The notes under the pieces were generated by a model. It was given only the letters and a program-made list of their open reading frames with translations. It was not told the DNA's origin and did no database searches. Shown one piece after another: positions 51,378-64,000 of a stretch of 64,000 nt of DNA. Position 1 is the first letter of the stretch, and every line of letters starts with the position of its first letter. Origin of the DNA: Citrus sinensis (Eukaryota; Streptophyta; Magnoliopsida; Sapindales; Rutaceae); the NCBI RefSeq assembly GCF_022201045.2, contig NC_068557.1:24963501-25027500 (forward strand). The letters run 5' to 3'. Position numbers and translations under genes: made by a program.

Positions 51378-54300
51378 ACGCAAGTGACGGGAAGAATTTT
51401 GACAATCTAGTTTTGTTATATTACAGTTGAGAAGGAAAAATGCAGCTTATACAAAAAGGATTCAACGGCGTTTTTTCTCATTTTCTTTTTTCCATTCTCC
51501 TTCCATTCTATTTGTGTATGGGGTACATAATAATGCGGTAATAGCTTCGTTCTTTGACTCTTTCGTTTCCTATTTTGTCTATTAGAGGCTTGTAAATGAT
51601 ATCATAAGTCCAACAAAATAGGATGCGGTTCTCTTCCATCCTATAAGGCTACAACCCAATTTTTTTTTTTCTCCTGAAATTTGGCAAAACCACAAATTAA
51701 AAGTCATACCTCTGCATGCTGATTAAATAAGGAGACCAGCTAACACTTCTAGAACCTTAACTGGTACCGTCCTGTCCAAAGAACTCATGATTTGCTCTTT
51801 ATTATAGTAGAAAATTTTTATTTGTGAGTTAAGCTGTAATGGGGTTTTGTTGATTTTCTCATTAATTTCTTTTTTGCAATGTGTGTAATTAGAATGCGGG
51901 ATGAGAAGGAAATTAAAATACATGAAAGTGCCTCGAAGTTCAATGTTCCATCAAGTTAAACACGAATGTGTTTGATGGGCTTGTCAAACAATCAAAGTGT
52001 TTGTGGAAATGCATCGGAGAAACAATTTAGGCGGGAATGGGACTGATCACTTTTAAATATTGAACGTTACAACATATCAAGCCCATCAGAACCGATCATC
52101 AAAGAGTACAAGGTTCATGATGAAACAAATGGTTGATTACTTGAATGGTTGTCGGGAAAATTCTCAGACACATTAAAGATAAGGGTGATGGTGAAAACAT
52201 TAAGACAAACTGCACCAACAGTTTGTTACACTATCTTTGTGTTTATCATGTGATTTAACGTCAAGCCTTAGATTCTACACTTAACTAATAACTAATGGCA
52301 AATCCCTTATACCTAGTATTATATCGGCTCGTTTGGTATGTTAGATTGAATTGAATAATACTGGATTATATATAATATTATGTTGTGTTTGGTGCAATAT
52401 TAGATTGAATTATCAATAATCATGTCTTGTGTTTAGTATGTCATGAGATTAATTAGTGACTAATAATATGTATTATATATTAATTTATCAAAATTATCTT
52501 TGATTTATTTTAAAATGACATGCAATATAATCTAACTTAAATCAATAAGTAGTGGTAAATTTATTAAAAAAAATGCTAAATATTCCCTTTTTTTTTATAT
52601 TTAACATGTTATAGTTTTTAAACTTATATTTTACTAACTAATATCATCATAAGCATAAGAAGAATATCATCAACAAATACAAGAAGAATATCAATCCATA
52701 AATGAAAAAAAAATACATAGCTTTGTCACTAGCTATATATATGAAAATATTACACATCATTAACATTAAAAGAAACAATTTCCATACTTGCTATTTCCAC
52801 ATTTCCCGGAAAACATTACCCTTAAAAAATTGATTTGTATACATGAAAATCAACAGAAACTAAGAAACACTCAAGTACCATACAAAATTGAAAAATTCAT
52901 TCTATTAAATAAAAAATAAAGAGATAGAAAAGATATTTAACAAAAATTGATTTTTTGTGTCAAGATTTGAGAAGTCTTATTGCATAAACAGAGGAAATCA
53001 TGGCGATGAGGAAGAAAGATTTCAGGAAGTCTTAGCACAATGGAGAGAGAAAAAGAAGTTAGGGATTTTTCTTTCTTTAATCCCATGAACAGTTGAGGAT
53101 AAAATTTTAATTTACAAAATGTAATGAAATTTTGCCACTCTTAGGGATTAAGTAGTGGGCTCATTATTGTTATTTTACCCCAACTTCTTTTACACCAAAC
53201 GTAATATAATGATTATTCTACAATAAAATTATTCAATCCCATGATATATAACTAAATCCTAAGGGGCTTTAAAGTCAATGTGATTTAACATCAACTCATT
53301 CTATTATGAAGGAAAATTTGTGCTGGAAAGCAGTTCTATAGTGGGTTGAAACGCAGTAGCCTATATAGTATAAACCCATAGAGAGTAGACTAATAACGCA
53401 CCTTAGATAACATAACAAGGGGTATTGACGATTGAGATTTGAGAAGAGTTTCCTCAACTTATTTCCTGTTCTAGACATCTAGGTGTTATTCCCCATATAT
53501 ACTCTCAGCTGCTACATAAAAAGTACTTGATAGCATGAACTAATAATTCATAGAACCTCGTCTACACGTATAATATTGCGGTAGTGATAAAGCAGGTTTT
53601 GCCAGGGAAAATATGTGTTCTCTCTGCTTTAATAACAGTGCATACCACTTTGATCATTTTGTGGAGGGCAAGGATGACTGTCAGTCCAAGGATGCATGTT
53701 CTAGGTCAGTAAGGGCAAAGGTGTATAGGCCCCTGCATAGCTAAACATATGTCTCCCTCAAACATTATAAGTTGGCCGCATAGAACCATTAAGTTCTTTT
53801 GTCTGAGGCCGCCAGGGTTTAGTTCCTATTTTCTCTCGCCATTTGAAAAGAGTCTGGCTGTGCACTTACATATATGCTCTAAGAATTAATTGGTCATGCC
53901 TCATAATGATTATATGGGTTCTCCTGACAAACAATAAAACCGAGCCGTATTGCTTGTACATACCCCCAAATTGAATGTTTATTGTATAATGAATGAATAA
54001 AACATATTATTTTAAAACATAATATAATAATGAAAGATTACACCCAAAATTTTCTTCAGTCGCATTCTTGATCCGTCGCCTGAGACACTTTTTGAGATTT
54101 TAACTTTTAGCTAATTTAGCCACTTGGGCTTTAGCACAGTGGTGAACCATTACTTTTTAAATTAAGCATGACTTTGAGGGCAATGATTCGAGTCTTCATG
54201 GACTCAAAAAATCTCCCTCAATTAAGCTTAATTGTGTGAAGATATTTGTAAAGCCTTTTTTCCTTGCAGAATGCGAGTGGAGGAGAGTTATCTCTCCTCA

Positions 54301-54623
54301 GTGAGGGTTATTTGTCTAGGCATGTACTTAATATAATTAAATGTGATAATATAAGTTTCGGTTATATATTTGATTATAAATATCAGTGTATTAATCTGCT
54401 GTTATAACAGTTGTAAATATCTATGTAATACAGTAATATGATGCTTAATTAGTTAAAAAAAAAAACCTTTAGCTAACTCACTAACTGAGGGCATTCATGT
54501 CTTTTCTCCTTAATATTTTTATAACTCTTCCCCCTTGTTTAAAATATCCAAATTTGCACTTCATTCTCCTATTTTCTCAAATTACGCAGCAAGCCGCCGA
54601 TTGGTTCACACGGGGGACGAAAG
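51378..54623. other. Gene-free intergenic region
   Basis: About 3.2 kb without a convincing gene. It contains a possible degraded inverted-repeat transposon (about 52325-53270, starting GGCTCGTTTGGTATG, with CACCAAACG in inverted orientation near the right side) and a SINE-like element near 54115-54260. The last 100 bases are the leader of the GCIP gene. Confidence 0.5.
54115..54260 (+). mobile_element. tRNA-derived SINE, degraded
   Basis: An A-box-like TTTAGCACAGTGG (54130-54142) precedes a B-box-like GATTCGAGTC (54185-54194) at a spacing of about 45 bases. The segment continues into pyrimidine-rich DNA. Boundaries and target duplication are not clear. Confidence 0.45.
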
Positions 54624-57305
54624 ATGGGAAGAAAAGAGAGAGAGAAAGAGCAACTGATACGAACTCTTAATAATCACCTTAATAACATCCATGAGACATT
54701 ACAGGTTCTGCATCTATGAACTTCCTTACGCGTTTCTGTATGTACAATTTTTCATGTTCATATCTAAACGTGAGATTTTGTGCATCTACTTTTTTTTTTT
54801 TTTAATATTCACGTAGGTATTGAATCAAACAGCAGCTTCATCACTTGAAAAAGTGAGCTGGAACGATGTTATACAGATGGGTGAACAAGTCTCTAAGAAA
54901 GCCACTGTTGGTACTGCAATTCTTATCACACTTGGATTTGGTTTTCGCTTTTTTGTATAACCCCCCATTGAATGTTTATTGCATATTTTCAACTTCTTAT
55001 GCAACATTGATATTCTGAACGAAAAATTCAAATTTGTGCGATTCCCATGCCTTCTTTTTTCATTTTTTTTTAATTTTCTAAAAAGTATAAAAATTTTAAC
55101 TTTTAACTCTGACTTTGGGTCTGTTTGTAAGTACTATTGTTCTTTTGCTTAATTTTGAAAGCATTATAGAAGTGTCCGGCATTCCACGAAGCCGCCACAC
55201 TTAAATCCTAATCATAACCTAAGTTATGGACTTTGTTTCTGCCAGTATGGACGCTTAAAAATTTGAAGCTTTAATTTTTCTGCTATGTATTTTTATCAAG
55301 TTTTCTTTGTTTCTTGGTTGTGTGGATTGATATCAAGGGTCCAAGTGATTGATTGACTCTGTTGTTCTAGTTGGGATGCTTTGGACTGGGGAAACACCAG
55401 AAGCTAAAGCAATTGAGGAGAACATGGCAGAGTACTTTAATATGCTGCAGGGCTTCGTATTACTTTCTCATGGGAGTACAGTTGGTGCTGGGCCTACTCT
55501 CTCATTAAGTATTCACGCATCAGTGAAACAAGTCGTTGATTCTAGCTTTAAGTTGATGATGGAATCCATCACTTTATACGGTAACCCACACCCATCCTCT
55601 ATCTAAACCCCTCTTGTATACACCTGAAGATAGTTATATCCACTCCATCAGTATATGCTAAATTAAGTGACAGCTTTATTTTTCACTTTAAACTGGTTTC
55701 TTCATGCAATGTTATAGCCTTCAAAGTATCTCTTAGTTTTTTCATTTCTGACTGGAAGCATGATGCATTTATAAGATAGTGGGGCCACATTTGAAAAGCT
55801 GCTTTGCTCATGGTAGTTATAAGTGACATCTGAGCTTATTTCCCTGACTGATAGACACCTCACCATGGTAATAGAGTAAGAAGAGATGTTTGCTATTTAT
55901 TTTTCCATCACACTAAGAGTAATTGTAATGAGTGTGAAAGCAATTTGTATGTTTGAAAACTGCAAAAGGATTGCATTTCTAGGTATGCTGCATGATTGTG
56001 GAAAGTTTTAGGAAATGAATGATCTCCATGTTGAATAATGACATGAATGTGTATTCAATACTAGGTGTCAGTGTGCTAACATGGGCAAAGAGGACAATTT
56101 AAGTTAATTTTCGGTGCAGTGGCCGCTAAAAGTTTAGTTATTTTGTGGTTGGTAAGAATTCAGGGGAATTGTTATTCCATCACAACCCCTACTGGTTTTC
56201 CTATGCTTGTATTTATTAGTTTGTTATTTATTCAAGGATAAATGATTTTGATCATCCCTGATATGTATTGCAACTGGTTTTTGGACTTGCATAACTTTCT
56301 TCAAAAATGGGTACATTTGATACTTGAGGGAGTAAATTTATGAATTGAATCATGTAAAATTTTCAATACAGACTGATACTTTTTTAAGAGTTACGGAAAC
56401 CACTCTGTTGTTGACATATATAGGCTGGTTGTGCATAAATCCATATTTGATTGTGTTTTCTATAATCATTGTAATGTACAAGCCATTTAAACAAACTAGT
56501 TTTTTATGCTTTTATTATTATTATTATTTTCATTTGCTCTTCCATCAAACCTAACACAAACTAGACTTCATAAATAATTTTACAAGCAGGATCCGACAAT
56601 AAAGATAAAGAACACTTGATGCCACAGTACGTTGGTGCGGTATGGGAAGCATGTTCTGCCCTTAAGAAGACCCCTGCCACCAATATCACAGCAATTGGAC
56701 GGGCTATGACACAAGTTGCAGTTTCCATGAAGGATGTTCTTCGTGAGATGAAGGAACTGAAGCCTAGTTCCTCTGACCAGAACAATGAAGCTTCTCATGA
56801 TGACTCTGCTAAAGCTGACAGTGAGCATCAAGAGGATGATAATTCCAGTTTGGATGAGTTAGGCAACGACTTATCATCAGAAGAGATGAAAGTAGCTCAA
56901 TTAGCAATTGGGATTGTGTCTGATATGCTTGTAGTCATAAAGGAATTAATCCGCACAATCACAGGTTTGCTTAAACATGAAAATCCAGATGATGGTGGTA
57001 AATTTGTGGATACTTTGGAAAGATTATTGAAGTTGTGTCAAGGAATTGGTGTACAGATTGATGAACTTGGAGCCTCTCTTTACCCCCCTCAGGAGCTTTC
57101 TGTAATTAAGGCAGCATCAGTGAAAATATTAAGCATGACTGATGAACTGCAGAAGGAAGTAGAGAGTTTTAATAGCTCTTCAGAAGCATTCATTCACGCA
57201 TGTAATGGTTTGAGGAGTTCGCTGAAACAAATGGACTCTGAAGTTGATTGTTTCAATACAACTGATTTGGAGGCCAAACTTCAGAATGTTGCTATAAGCA
57301 ATTAG
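54624..57305 (+). CDS. GCIP-family protein, cyclin-D1-binding protein 1 homologue
   Basis: Members of this family (human CCNDBP1/GCIP) bind D-type cyclins and HLH proteins in animals. The plant role is poorly known. Four exons: 54624-54704, 54817-54910, 55371-55580 and 56590-57305, giving 1101 bp and 366 aa. The N-terminus MGRKEREKEQLIRTLNNHLN is charged and helical. The GCIP domain spans most of the protein, with long amphipathic helices, WTGETPEAKAIEENMAEYFN in exon 3 and PQYVGAVWEACSALKKTPAT opening the last exon. An acidic Ser/Asp linker lies at about residues 185-215. Intron 3 is about 1 kb. The gene is convergent with TatC, whose stop is 806 bases further on. Confidence 0.88.
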
Positions 57306-58110
57306 AGAGAAACGATTGCAGTGTGTAATGTAAAATCAATCACCTGTTGCAGTGTCGTGTTATTTCTTGTCGCAACATTTGATGTTGTCAAATCTAGCAA
57401 GGAAACAATACAAGGTTTCTGTTCCGCCTTCTGGACTTGATGCATACTTGTTGGATGTATTTTGGTCATGGTTTATCTTGGGACATCAAAGAAAAAAACG
57501 AGATTCGTCAATAAACTGCCAGAAGGGGATCACTATTATAAAGATCAGGTTTCAAGTTTTGTGTTAAGAGTTTTCAAGTGTTTTAACTCGTGTTAAAGAG
57601 ATTCTAAGATTTCAAGATTTCAACTTTCAAATTGGAGTTTTTAAGTTGTGTTGGGTTTGTGAGCTCACTTGCATATGATCCAATCCCACCTAGAAAAGAG
57701 ATGAATAGACTCTGAAGGGAGCAGTTTGTGGCTTGTAATAAACTGCAGCAAAGTTTTGTTATTATATGTTGCTGAATTTGACAAGGCCAAATCTAGTAAT
57801 TAAAGACTGTCGATGGACTTGATTCAAATACTTCATGGTCTTTCTTGTATCCTGCTTTGTTTAGCGGAAAATCAATAGGTATACAGACAATTAAATTTCA
57901 ATCACATCACTGTCATTGCATCTATAGATAAAACACATACAATTATGGTACAAATCACATAGATAATTGATGTGGATGATACTCCTTTCCTTTGTTAAGT
58001 TGTTACTTCTATGTTACATTTTCTGAGAATATACAAGAGTCATGCGCGCCCTTCAAATGTGCGGGCCGCTGCAAACAAATTGGTTGAACTGAAAGCAGTG
58101 GAAAAATCAC
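57306..58110. other. Convergent 3' regions of GCIP and TatC genes
   Basis: About 800 bp that should contain both 3' UTRs. Short frames here look like chance. No separate gene was seen. Confidence 0.5.
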
Positions 58111-61100
58111 TTAACGTCCCGTAAGCTTAACCATCCATGCACCACCAAAATAAAGACCGAGAAGCGGTGCTGCTAGAAGCATCTGAGTAACAGGATCAGT
58201 TGACGGTGTAAGTACAGCAGCCGCAATGACTGCCCCAACCACAACATATCGCCAGATCGATAACATTTGGTCACTTGTCACTAACCCAACTTGTCCCAAC
58301 AGAAGTTGTATAACTGGAACCTGTAAGAGTCAAATGATATGTTAAATCATATTTCCTATGGACAGTCTGAAATGGACAAAGACTAAGAAATAAGATGTTC
58401 ACAGGCAAAATAATGCAGGAAGCTTGTATTGAATAGTTCTTCAACTTCCAGGGTCATCCCAGGGCTGAGATTCATTATAACAAACTTGAATATAAATTTC
58501 AACTGGAATTTAAAGGGTATGAACTACAGTCACAAAGTCTGACAGGGAGTTCAGTATATAAATATGATTTGCAACCCATATAATTGCTAATTAATAGGAA
58601 AACTTGACATCCTTTATTTTAGAAGAAATGAGCTTGCAAAGAGAATCTTCACCTGGAAAGACAAGCCTGTGCTGAACATGAGCACAAGTACAAACTCAAA
58701 GTATTGATCAATGGACCACAAAGACTCCACAACCCCTTCAGCATAATTAACAAAGAAATTTAAGGCCGCTGGAGTTAGAACCCAGTAGGAGAAGGCAATT
58801 CCAGCATAGAAAAGTACTGAAGAGCCTAAAACGATTGGCCCCAAGAACCTTCTCTCTGCTCTTGTAAGACCTGGGAGAACAAAGGCTATTATCTCATAGA
58901 GAATTACCGGGCTTCCCAAAAGAAGACCACAATATCCGGACACCTGCAGTACGCCACAAGATATTGTGTTTAACAGCCAATTAATTTATTTCCAAAAGGA
59001 AGTCAAACAGTTTAAGATTACAGGCACAGTATAATGTATTAAATTAAAATGTTACATTAATTACATAGGTATATTGTATTGTGACTAAAGCATGTAATAT
59101 GGAAGATGTTGAAGAAAAAGATATATCATTTAGATTTACCTTTAAAGTTGTAAAGAAAAATTCTCCAGGAGCTAACTGCAGAAATCGTACACCCTCTGAT
59201 TTAACAGGAGCTTCAAGAAACATTATCAGCTCCTTGGAATATGCAAAGCATCCCAAGATAGCAGCTCCAACTGCTAAAACTGACACGAATATTCTCTGGC
59301 GCAGCTCTTCTAGATGATCAAATATACTCATTTCTTTATCATCTGGGAGTAGCTCTTTATCAGGGTACAGAAAATTATAAAGAGGACTTTCCACACCATC
59401 TTGGTTTAGATTTTCCAGTGTTTCATCTCTTGGAATATCAGTCACATCTAAGTTTTCAATCATAAAAGTGATGTCAGAATCTGACCTAGTTCACATAGCA
59501 ATATATTTCCTGAAATGAAAATAATGAAAACTACATAAGAAAATTACTTGCATGTCAGAAATACACAACTAGAAGTTAAGATTTTATACTAGCATGTAAG
59601 AAGGAACAAAGTGTTTCATATGTAAAATTCCAACTATGGTAAACACCCAAAATAATTCGGTATCAACAATAATTCCTAAAGGAAAAATTAGTTGTCACAG
59701 ACACTCCCAGAGCATAAAGAACGTCAGCACGCTTAGTTCTAACAAACGGAACCCTTACTGCTCTATGTTCACGTAAATGCTGGATGATATGGATCACATA
59801 TTAAGAGGTTTGGAGAAATTGGAATATATTTGCTGTAGTCAGTCCAACGAATACAATTAATTCTAAGAACTCAAAACACATCTCATGTTTGCACAACCAT
59901 TACTTTTCAAGTAACTAGCAAAATGATGTGAATTGTCATATGTGCCCAACCAAGTTGAAAAGCCATCCCTGAGAAGACAAAGTGATTTCTATCATATGTG
60001 CTGGGAGCACACTTTTCGTATTGCTTACTCTAGTGGTTCCAACGGGCATAAAAAGAGAAAGAACTTTTATATATATATATTCCACAATCTCTTTCCAGCC
60101 ACCCATAATCATACACCTTCAAGGAGCCATAAGCAATATATAAAGGAACTAACCGTAATAAATGATCCACTCCGTCTTGCTTCCAAACTTTTGCTGCCAC
60201 CTATTTTATATCAACCAAAATGACCCACATTTTTCAGTTCATGCTCACTTTAGCACTTTAGCCTTGGTTAAACTAAGCTCTTTCATGGCTATATCGGCAT
60301 GTTGTTTTGACGTTCGAAAGATCTACAAAGTAAAACATTCTGACATTCTTAAGATGATTGGAAAATGACTCAAGCACACTTCATGGTCCTACCTTGGTCA
60401 GTCAAGTAACTCTTCTTTAAAACAACTCTTAACTTGGATGCACCAATACATCCACCTAACTTCACCACTCAAAGGAGGTTGCATCTATCTCCTCCTCATA
60501 GTCATTGGACATATTATCACTGAAAATGTCACCATGGCTTTGTACCTTGATGCAGAAAAGGAAATAGGGATTTAGGACTACCTTGTCTTCACCCAAAGCA
60601 AGTGGATACCACACCTGCCCAAGTCAAGCATGCCCTGAATCTTGTTCCCACCTTCTTCCATGCTCAAGTCAGATCATTCAATAACACTGCTATATCTTGT
60701 CAGAAATCTCAATTAACAATGGAATTCAATTGACATTGACAGTTGATTTTTCTTTTCTTAATAGTCAACCCCAGATTCAGCTAATATGCTAATTCCTGGC
60801 TCAAACTTATCACTATCTATTTAAAAGCAACCAAGTTCATATTCCCATTGTTATATGAAAAAGAAGGGGACCTTACTTTACCAATACTAGTTCATAAAGC
60901 ATATGTGATGGACATTGCACGTGAAGTACATGATCAATTCACCCAGAAGGACCAATTCTTCTCTATCCTGCAACAAAAGATCTCTGCTGCACATCTTTGG
61001 TAGGCATTTACTCAACCCTCATTTCAAACAGCTAATCAACCTTTTTTTTCATTTGATAGTACTAAACCTACCAATACGATTCCAATGGCACTGGCAAGAA

Positions 61101-61750
61101 TAATAAATCTGAATACATGCAACCTACTATTAGTTCATGAGCAAGACTCTCTTTAATACAACTGTTCCAAGCTATTCAAAACTTTTATTCGTAAGAGCTT
61201 TTACACATGAGTACCTACTTGAGAAGGTTATCATGTCTTTCAGCAATTTTATCTATTTGAAAATTTTCATCACAAGCTGATATTTGAGCTACTCAAAATA
61301 AAACTACTAACAATAAAACAGAAACTGAAAGCTAAATTTCCAACAAACAAATAAATAAGTAAATAAGAGCCAAGCTTACTAAAAACAGCTACATATTATC
61401 TAAGATTCGAGATCATAAAATAAAAAAATAATAGTGATAATAGAGCAAATTTTTTTTAAAAAAATAAAATGGTTTTTAATCTTACCAGGTCTATCTTCAA
61501 CAGCAGAGCCGACACCACCACTAGAATCTGATTCAGGCTGATTATCCCTCGCATCATCACCGTCAAACGCAGCAAAACAAATGAGTGCATCTTCAAACCT
61601 CCTCCTGCTCCGCGAAACGCCGAATCTCAGCTTCGAACTACTGTTAACTTTCACACTTTTCATTCGGTTTCTGATTGGCTCGTGTCGTTTAGAGAAGCAG
61701 CCGTAGCTTAGCCGCAAGTGAGCCATGAGTGCCGTGCTCGTGCTTCCCAT
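58111..61750 (-). CDS. TATC: Sec-independent (Tat) translocase subunit TatC, chloroplast
   Basis: Thylakoid-membrane receptor of the twin-arginine (delta-pH) pathway. With Hcf106 it binds RR signal peptides of folded lumen proteins before Tha4 assembles. Four exons on the minus strand: 61750-61486, 59480-59140, 58943-58653 and 58320-58111, giving 1107 bp and 368 aa. The first 60-70 residues are Ser/Arg-rich ([20 protein letters not shown] onward) and fit a plastid transit peptide. The TatC signature [12 protein letters not shown] precedes membrane segment 1. Six hydrophobic segments follow, with [13 protein letters not shown] in a stromal loop, and the C-terminal WMVKLTGR ends at TAA. Exon 2 starts at the ATTCTGAC acceptor (59480). 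A competing upstream AG 5 bases earlier is out of frame. Intron 1 is 2 kb and unusually long. The nearest upstream neighbour is ORC4, divergent. Confidence 0.93.
59481..61485 (-). other. Long TatC intron 1
   Basis: About 2 kb between the transit-peptide exon and the first membrane exon. It is less AT-rich than most introns here, especially about 60360-60700, but no coding frame, splice-bounded exon or repeat end was recognised. Confidence 0.5.
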
Positions 61751-62828
61751 TTTCTCGTCTAATTTTCCTTTTCTGTTGTTTTTCTGAAAATTGAACTAAA
61801 CAACGTCTGAAAGTTGGTTCGTTTGAACCAAACTATGAAGCGCTATTATATCAGTTTCACTGAATGAACGGTTGGCTGCTATCGCATTTTTGCGATATTT
61901 GCAAATTGGAACTAGAGAGGGGGGCGGGGCTCATTTTAGCTGGATACGCGGCGCTTTTCTATTGGAGGCCGCTCGCACATTGGGTTTTGTCTTTTTCGAT
62001 TTTGATTTAATGTTTATTATAAAATATGCTTAAGATTAAAGATGAACTAAGTCGACATTCCACCAATTGGAAGAGACAGGATACTCATAAATTAGAAAAA
62101 AAAAAAAAAACTAACTTGCCCTCATGAAAATGAATTTTTAATTAGTAGCAAATATAAAATATATGTGTTTGTTGTTTGTGTGATATCAAAAAAAAAAAAA
62201 AAATCTTATTTATATGACGACGACATTTCTACGAGAACACAACAGTTAATTCAAAGTCTTGCAAAAGTTGCGTCTTTAATTTGCAAATGGAAAAATCTAC
62301 ATATATAGTATATTCGTACTATTTGTAATTTTAAAAATATATTCAAACTTAAATTTTGAAAAATATTCTCTCATAGTTTGAATCTAATTTTTTTTTTATT
62401 CGCACCATTTTATAAAATTAACTTAAATATTGGAGAATGAGTGACTGAAGATGAATTTAAAAATAAAATATTATAATTTTTAAATTATAATTGTTGTTGT
62501 TGTGAAGTAAAATAATACGAATAAAATTTTTTATTATCAAATATTTTAATAATTAAATTTTGACAATCTAATTAACTCACCACACTCCTAAATAAACTAT
62601 GAGCGGTGAGTAATAAACTAATAACAACATAATTTTTTTTAATAATTAAAAGAAAGGATGAGATTAATAATCCCACAGTCATCCTTACACATGTCATATA
62701 AGCCCTACCGTACCCTCCACTCTCTCTCTTAATTCCCGCCATTTCTCTAAACCGAAGTGGCTCAGCGCCCCTCTTCGCCGAACAAAAAAAAAAACACAAA
62801 CGCAACTGCACAGGCTTACAAAATCAAA
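61751..62828. promoter_or_regulatory. Divergent TatC-ORC4 intergenic region
   Basis: About 1.1 kb serving as upstream region for both genes. It is AT-rich in the middle with poly-A runs at about 62097-62110 and 62188-62202. The ORC4-proximal part has a CT-rich leader and an E2F-type site. Confidence 0.5.
62732..62739 (+). promoter_or_regulatory. E2F-type site upstream of ORC4
   Basis: ATTCCCGC fits the plant E2F consensus WTTSSCSS exactly and sits about 90 bases before the ORC4 start codon. Plant ORC genes are reported E2F targets, so an S-phase role is plausible. Confidence 0.5.
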
Positions 62829-64000
62829 ATGGGAAAAGAAAATCCAGCGGCAGAGAAAGCATCAAATCTGCTCCGAAGCAGGCTCTGTGACCCTAATTTT
62901 GTTGTCAAGCACCTCTCCGACTCTCCCGACAGCAATTACAGGTGCGATTTCTCCTTCACTTCTTTCCATTATGAAAAAGGCAAACTTTAAAACTTAAAAC
63001 ATTGTTATCATTGTTGTACGATTTGATATATGAGAAGAAGAACATTATTTAAAAAAAATAAAATTTGCAGTAAGTTGAAGTTTTTAGTATCCAGTTCGGT
63101 GACCGAGGCTTGCAACAACTCCATTTTGCTTCTTGGTCCTCGCGGCTCTGGCAAGATTGCGGTAATAATTTAATTTTGTTAAATTATTATTTCAGCTTTA
63201 TTGTGGATTTTTTTAAATAGATTACTGGTTTTATTTTTCATTTTTACATCATCATCATCATCATCATTATGGCATCTATTTTGATTATAGGTTTTGGAGC
63301 TCATTCTCACAGATTTGTTGTTAGAATATCCTGATACAATATCTGTGGTATGTTTTTTCTTTACTTTCGGTTTCCTTTTTTTCTTAATATTTGATTTTTG
63401 TGTAGAATTATATTTATTATTTATGGCATATGGAAGCAAAATAGTTGTTGATAATGATTCTTGAAATTGTCCATTTTGATCTTATTTTTCGTTGGTCATG
63501 ATGTTGCAGATCAAATTGAATGGGCTTTTGCACAGTGATGACTGTTGTGCATTCAAGGTAAGATATCCAAATGGTCCTTCTCATTTTTCACTCAATGAGT
63601 TGTATTTTGCATTCCCAAATGGTGCTGGTTATACCCTGCTTGCTATGCTACTGTTTCACTTATTCCTTTTCATGGTTATTGCTCATTCAGGAAATCGCTA
63701 GACAGTTATGCATGGAGCATCAATTGTTGTTCTCTAAAATGGTAGCAAGGATAATTAATTTGAGGTCATTCTCATGCATCTTTGACCAAAAATCTCAAAT
63801 TTCTTGATGTTTTGAGTTGATTTTTGCAGGCATCATTTGATGATAACTCCCAGTTCATGATAGAAATGTTACGGTGAGTGTATTAATTTGCTTAATGTTC
63901 TCTTCTACCCCTTTCAAGTATAGTTTAATTCATGCCCAATCTTTTCAAAATGTTAATGAATTGTGTTCTCTGCCTGTCAGGGAGTGTGGGTTAGCACATA
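62829..64000 (+). CDS. ORC4: Origin recognition complex subunit 4, 5' part
   Basis: ORC4 is an AAA+ subunit of the complex that marks replication origins and loads the MCM helicase in the nucleus. Seven exons are visible: 62829-62941, 63071-63161, 63291-63347, 63510-63557, 63691-63741, 63830-63873 and 63981 to beyond the window. They encode about 141 residues, starting MGKENPAAEKASNLLRSRLC and reaching MIEMLRECGLAH. The P-loop reads GPRGSGKI (63135-63158), with Ile where the Walker A Ser/Thr is usual. The segment EIARQLCMEHQLLFSKMASF is strongly conserved in plant ORC4. All visible junctions are GT-AG and keep frame. The gene is truncated by the window edge, not by mutation. Confidence 0.92.

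Noticed and set aside
52325-53270. Candidate PIF/Harbinger- or hAT-like element
   Set aside because: The terminal similarity (GGCTCGTTTGGTA versus inverted CCAAACG) is weak, the ends are not symmetrical and no target duplication could be fixed, so it is only mentioned as a possibility in the intergenic entry.

Overview
This is a stretch of plant nuclear DNA. It holds intron-rich genes with GT-AG junctions, AT-rich introns and intergenic DNA, and plant-only gene content: a plastid TatC, a mitochondrial ATP synthase beta subunit encoded in the nucleus, a SABATH methyltransferase relic and a MATE/DTX transporter cluster. The proteins look like those of a eudicot, possibly a woody one such as Citrus, but I cannot confirm the species from sequence alone.

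Layout. 1-2.6 kb: 3' part of a decayed SABATH methyltransferase gene (+) with a hAT-like element in its intron. 4.1-9.9 kb: ALIX/BRO1-domain ESCRT gene (-), sharing a short divergent promoter with a Lys/Arg/Ser-rich nuclear protein gene (+, 12.0-13.1 kb). 14.2-16.7 kb: pKIWI502-like FAD/NAD(P) oxidoreductase (-). 17.5-21.1 kb: mitochondrial ATP synthase beta (-). 21.4-28.0 kb: gene-poor, AT-rich DNA with three hAT-like elements (one nested inside another) and a tRNA-derived SINE. 28.3-30.5 kb: histone chaperone ASF1 (+). 31.1-51.4 kb: MATE cluster, with one gene on the minus strand, two on the plus strand and one plus-strand pseudogene whose last intron has been expanded to about 4.5 kb. That intron contains a pararetrovirus fossil, itself split by a hAT-like element. 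54.6-57.3 kb: GCIP/cyclin-D1-binding-protein-1 homologue (+). 58.1-61.8 kb: chloroplast TatC (-). 62.8 kb to the end: 5' part of ORC4 (+), cut by the window edge.

Exon chains were built by hand from splice sites and reading phase. All intact chains close in frame: ALIX 878 aa, pKIWI502-like 293 aa, ATP synthase beta 558 aa, ASF1 190 aa, MATE 497/489/498 aa, GCIP 366 aa, TatC 368 aa. The genes are mostly unrelated housekeeping genes. The only functional cluster is the MATE family, where the core exons of 545, 87, 57 and 239 bp are identical in length in the three intact copies. ASF1 and ORC4 both act in S phase. ORC4 has a good E2F-type site upstream and ASF1 a weaker one.

The most informative non-genic signal is a set of six hAT-like non-autonomous elements. 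They share a terminal motif close to TAGGGATGGCAA and have 8-bp target duplications readable by eye, yet each has a different short-word, often GC-rich, subterminal array. I found no clearly new biological system, no CRISPR array and no RNA gene beyond tRNA-derived SINEs.
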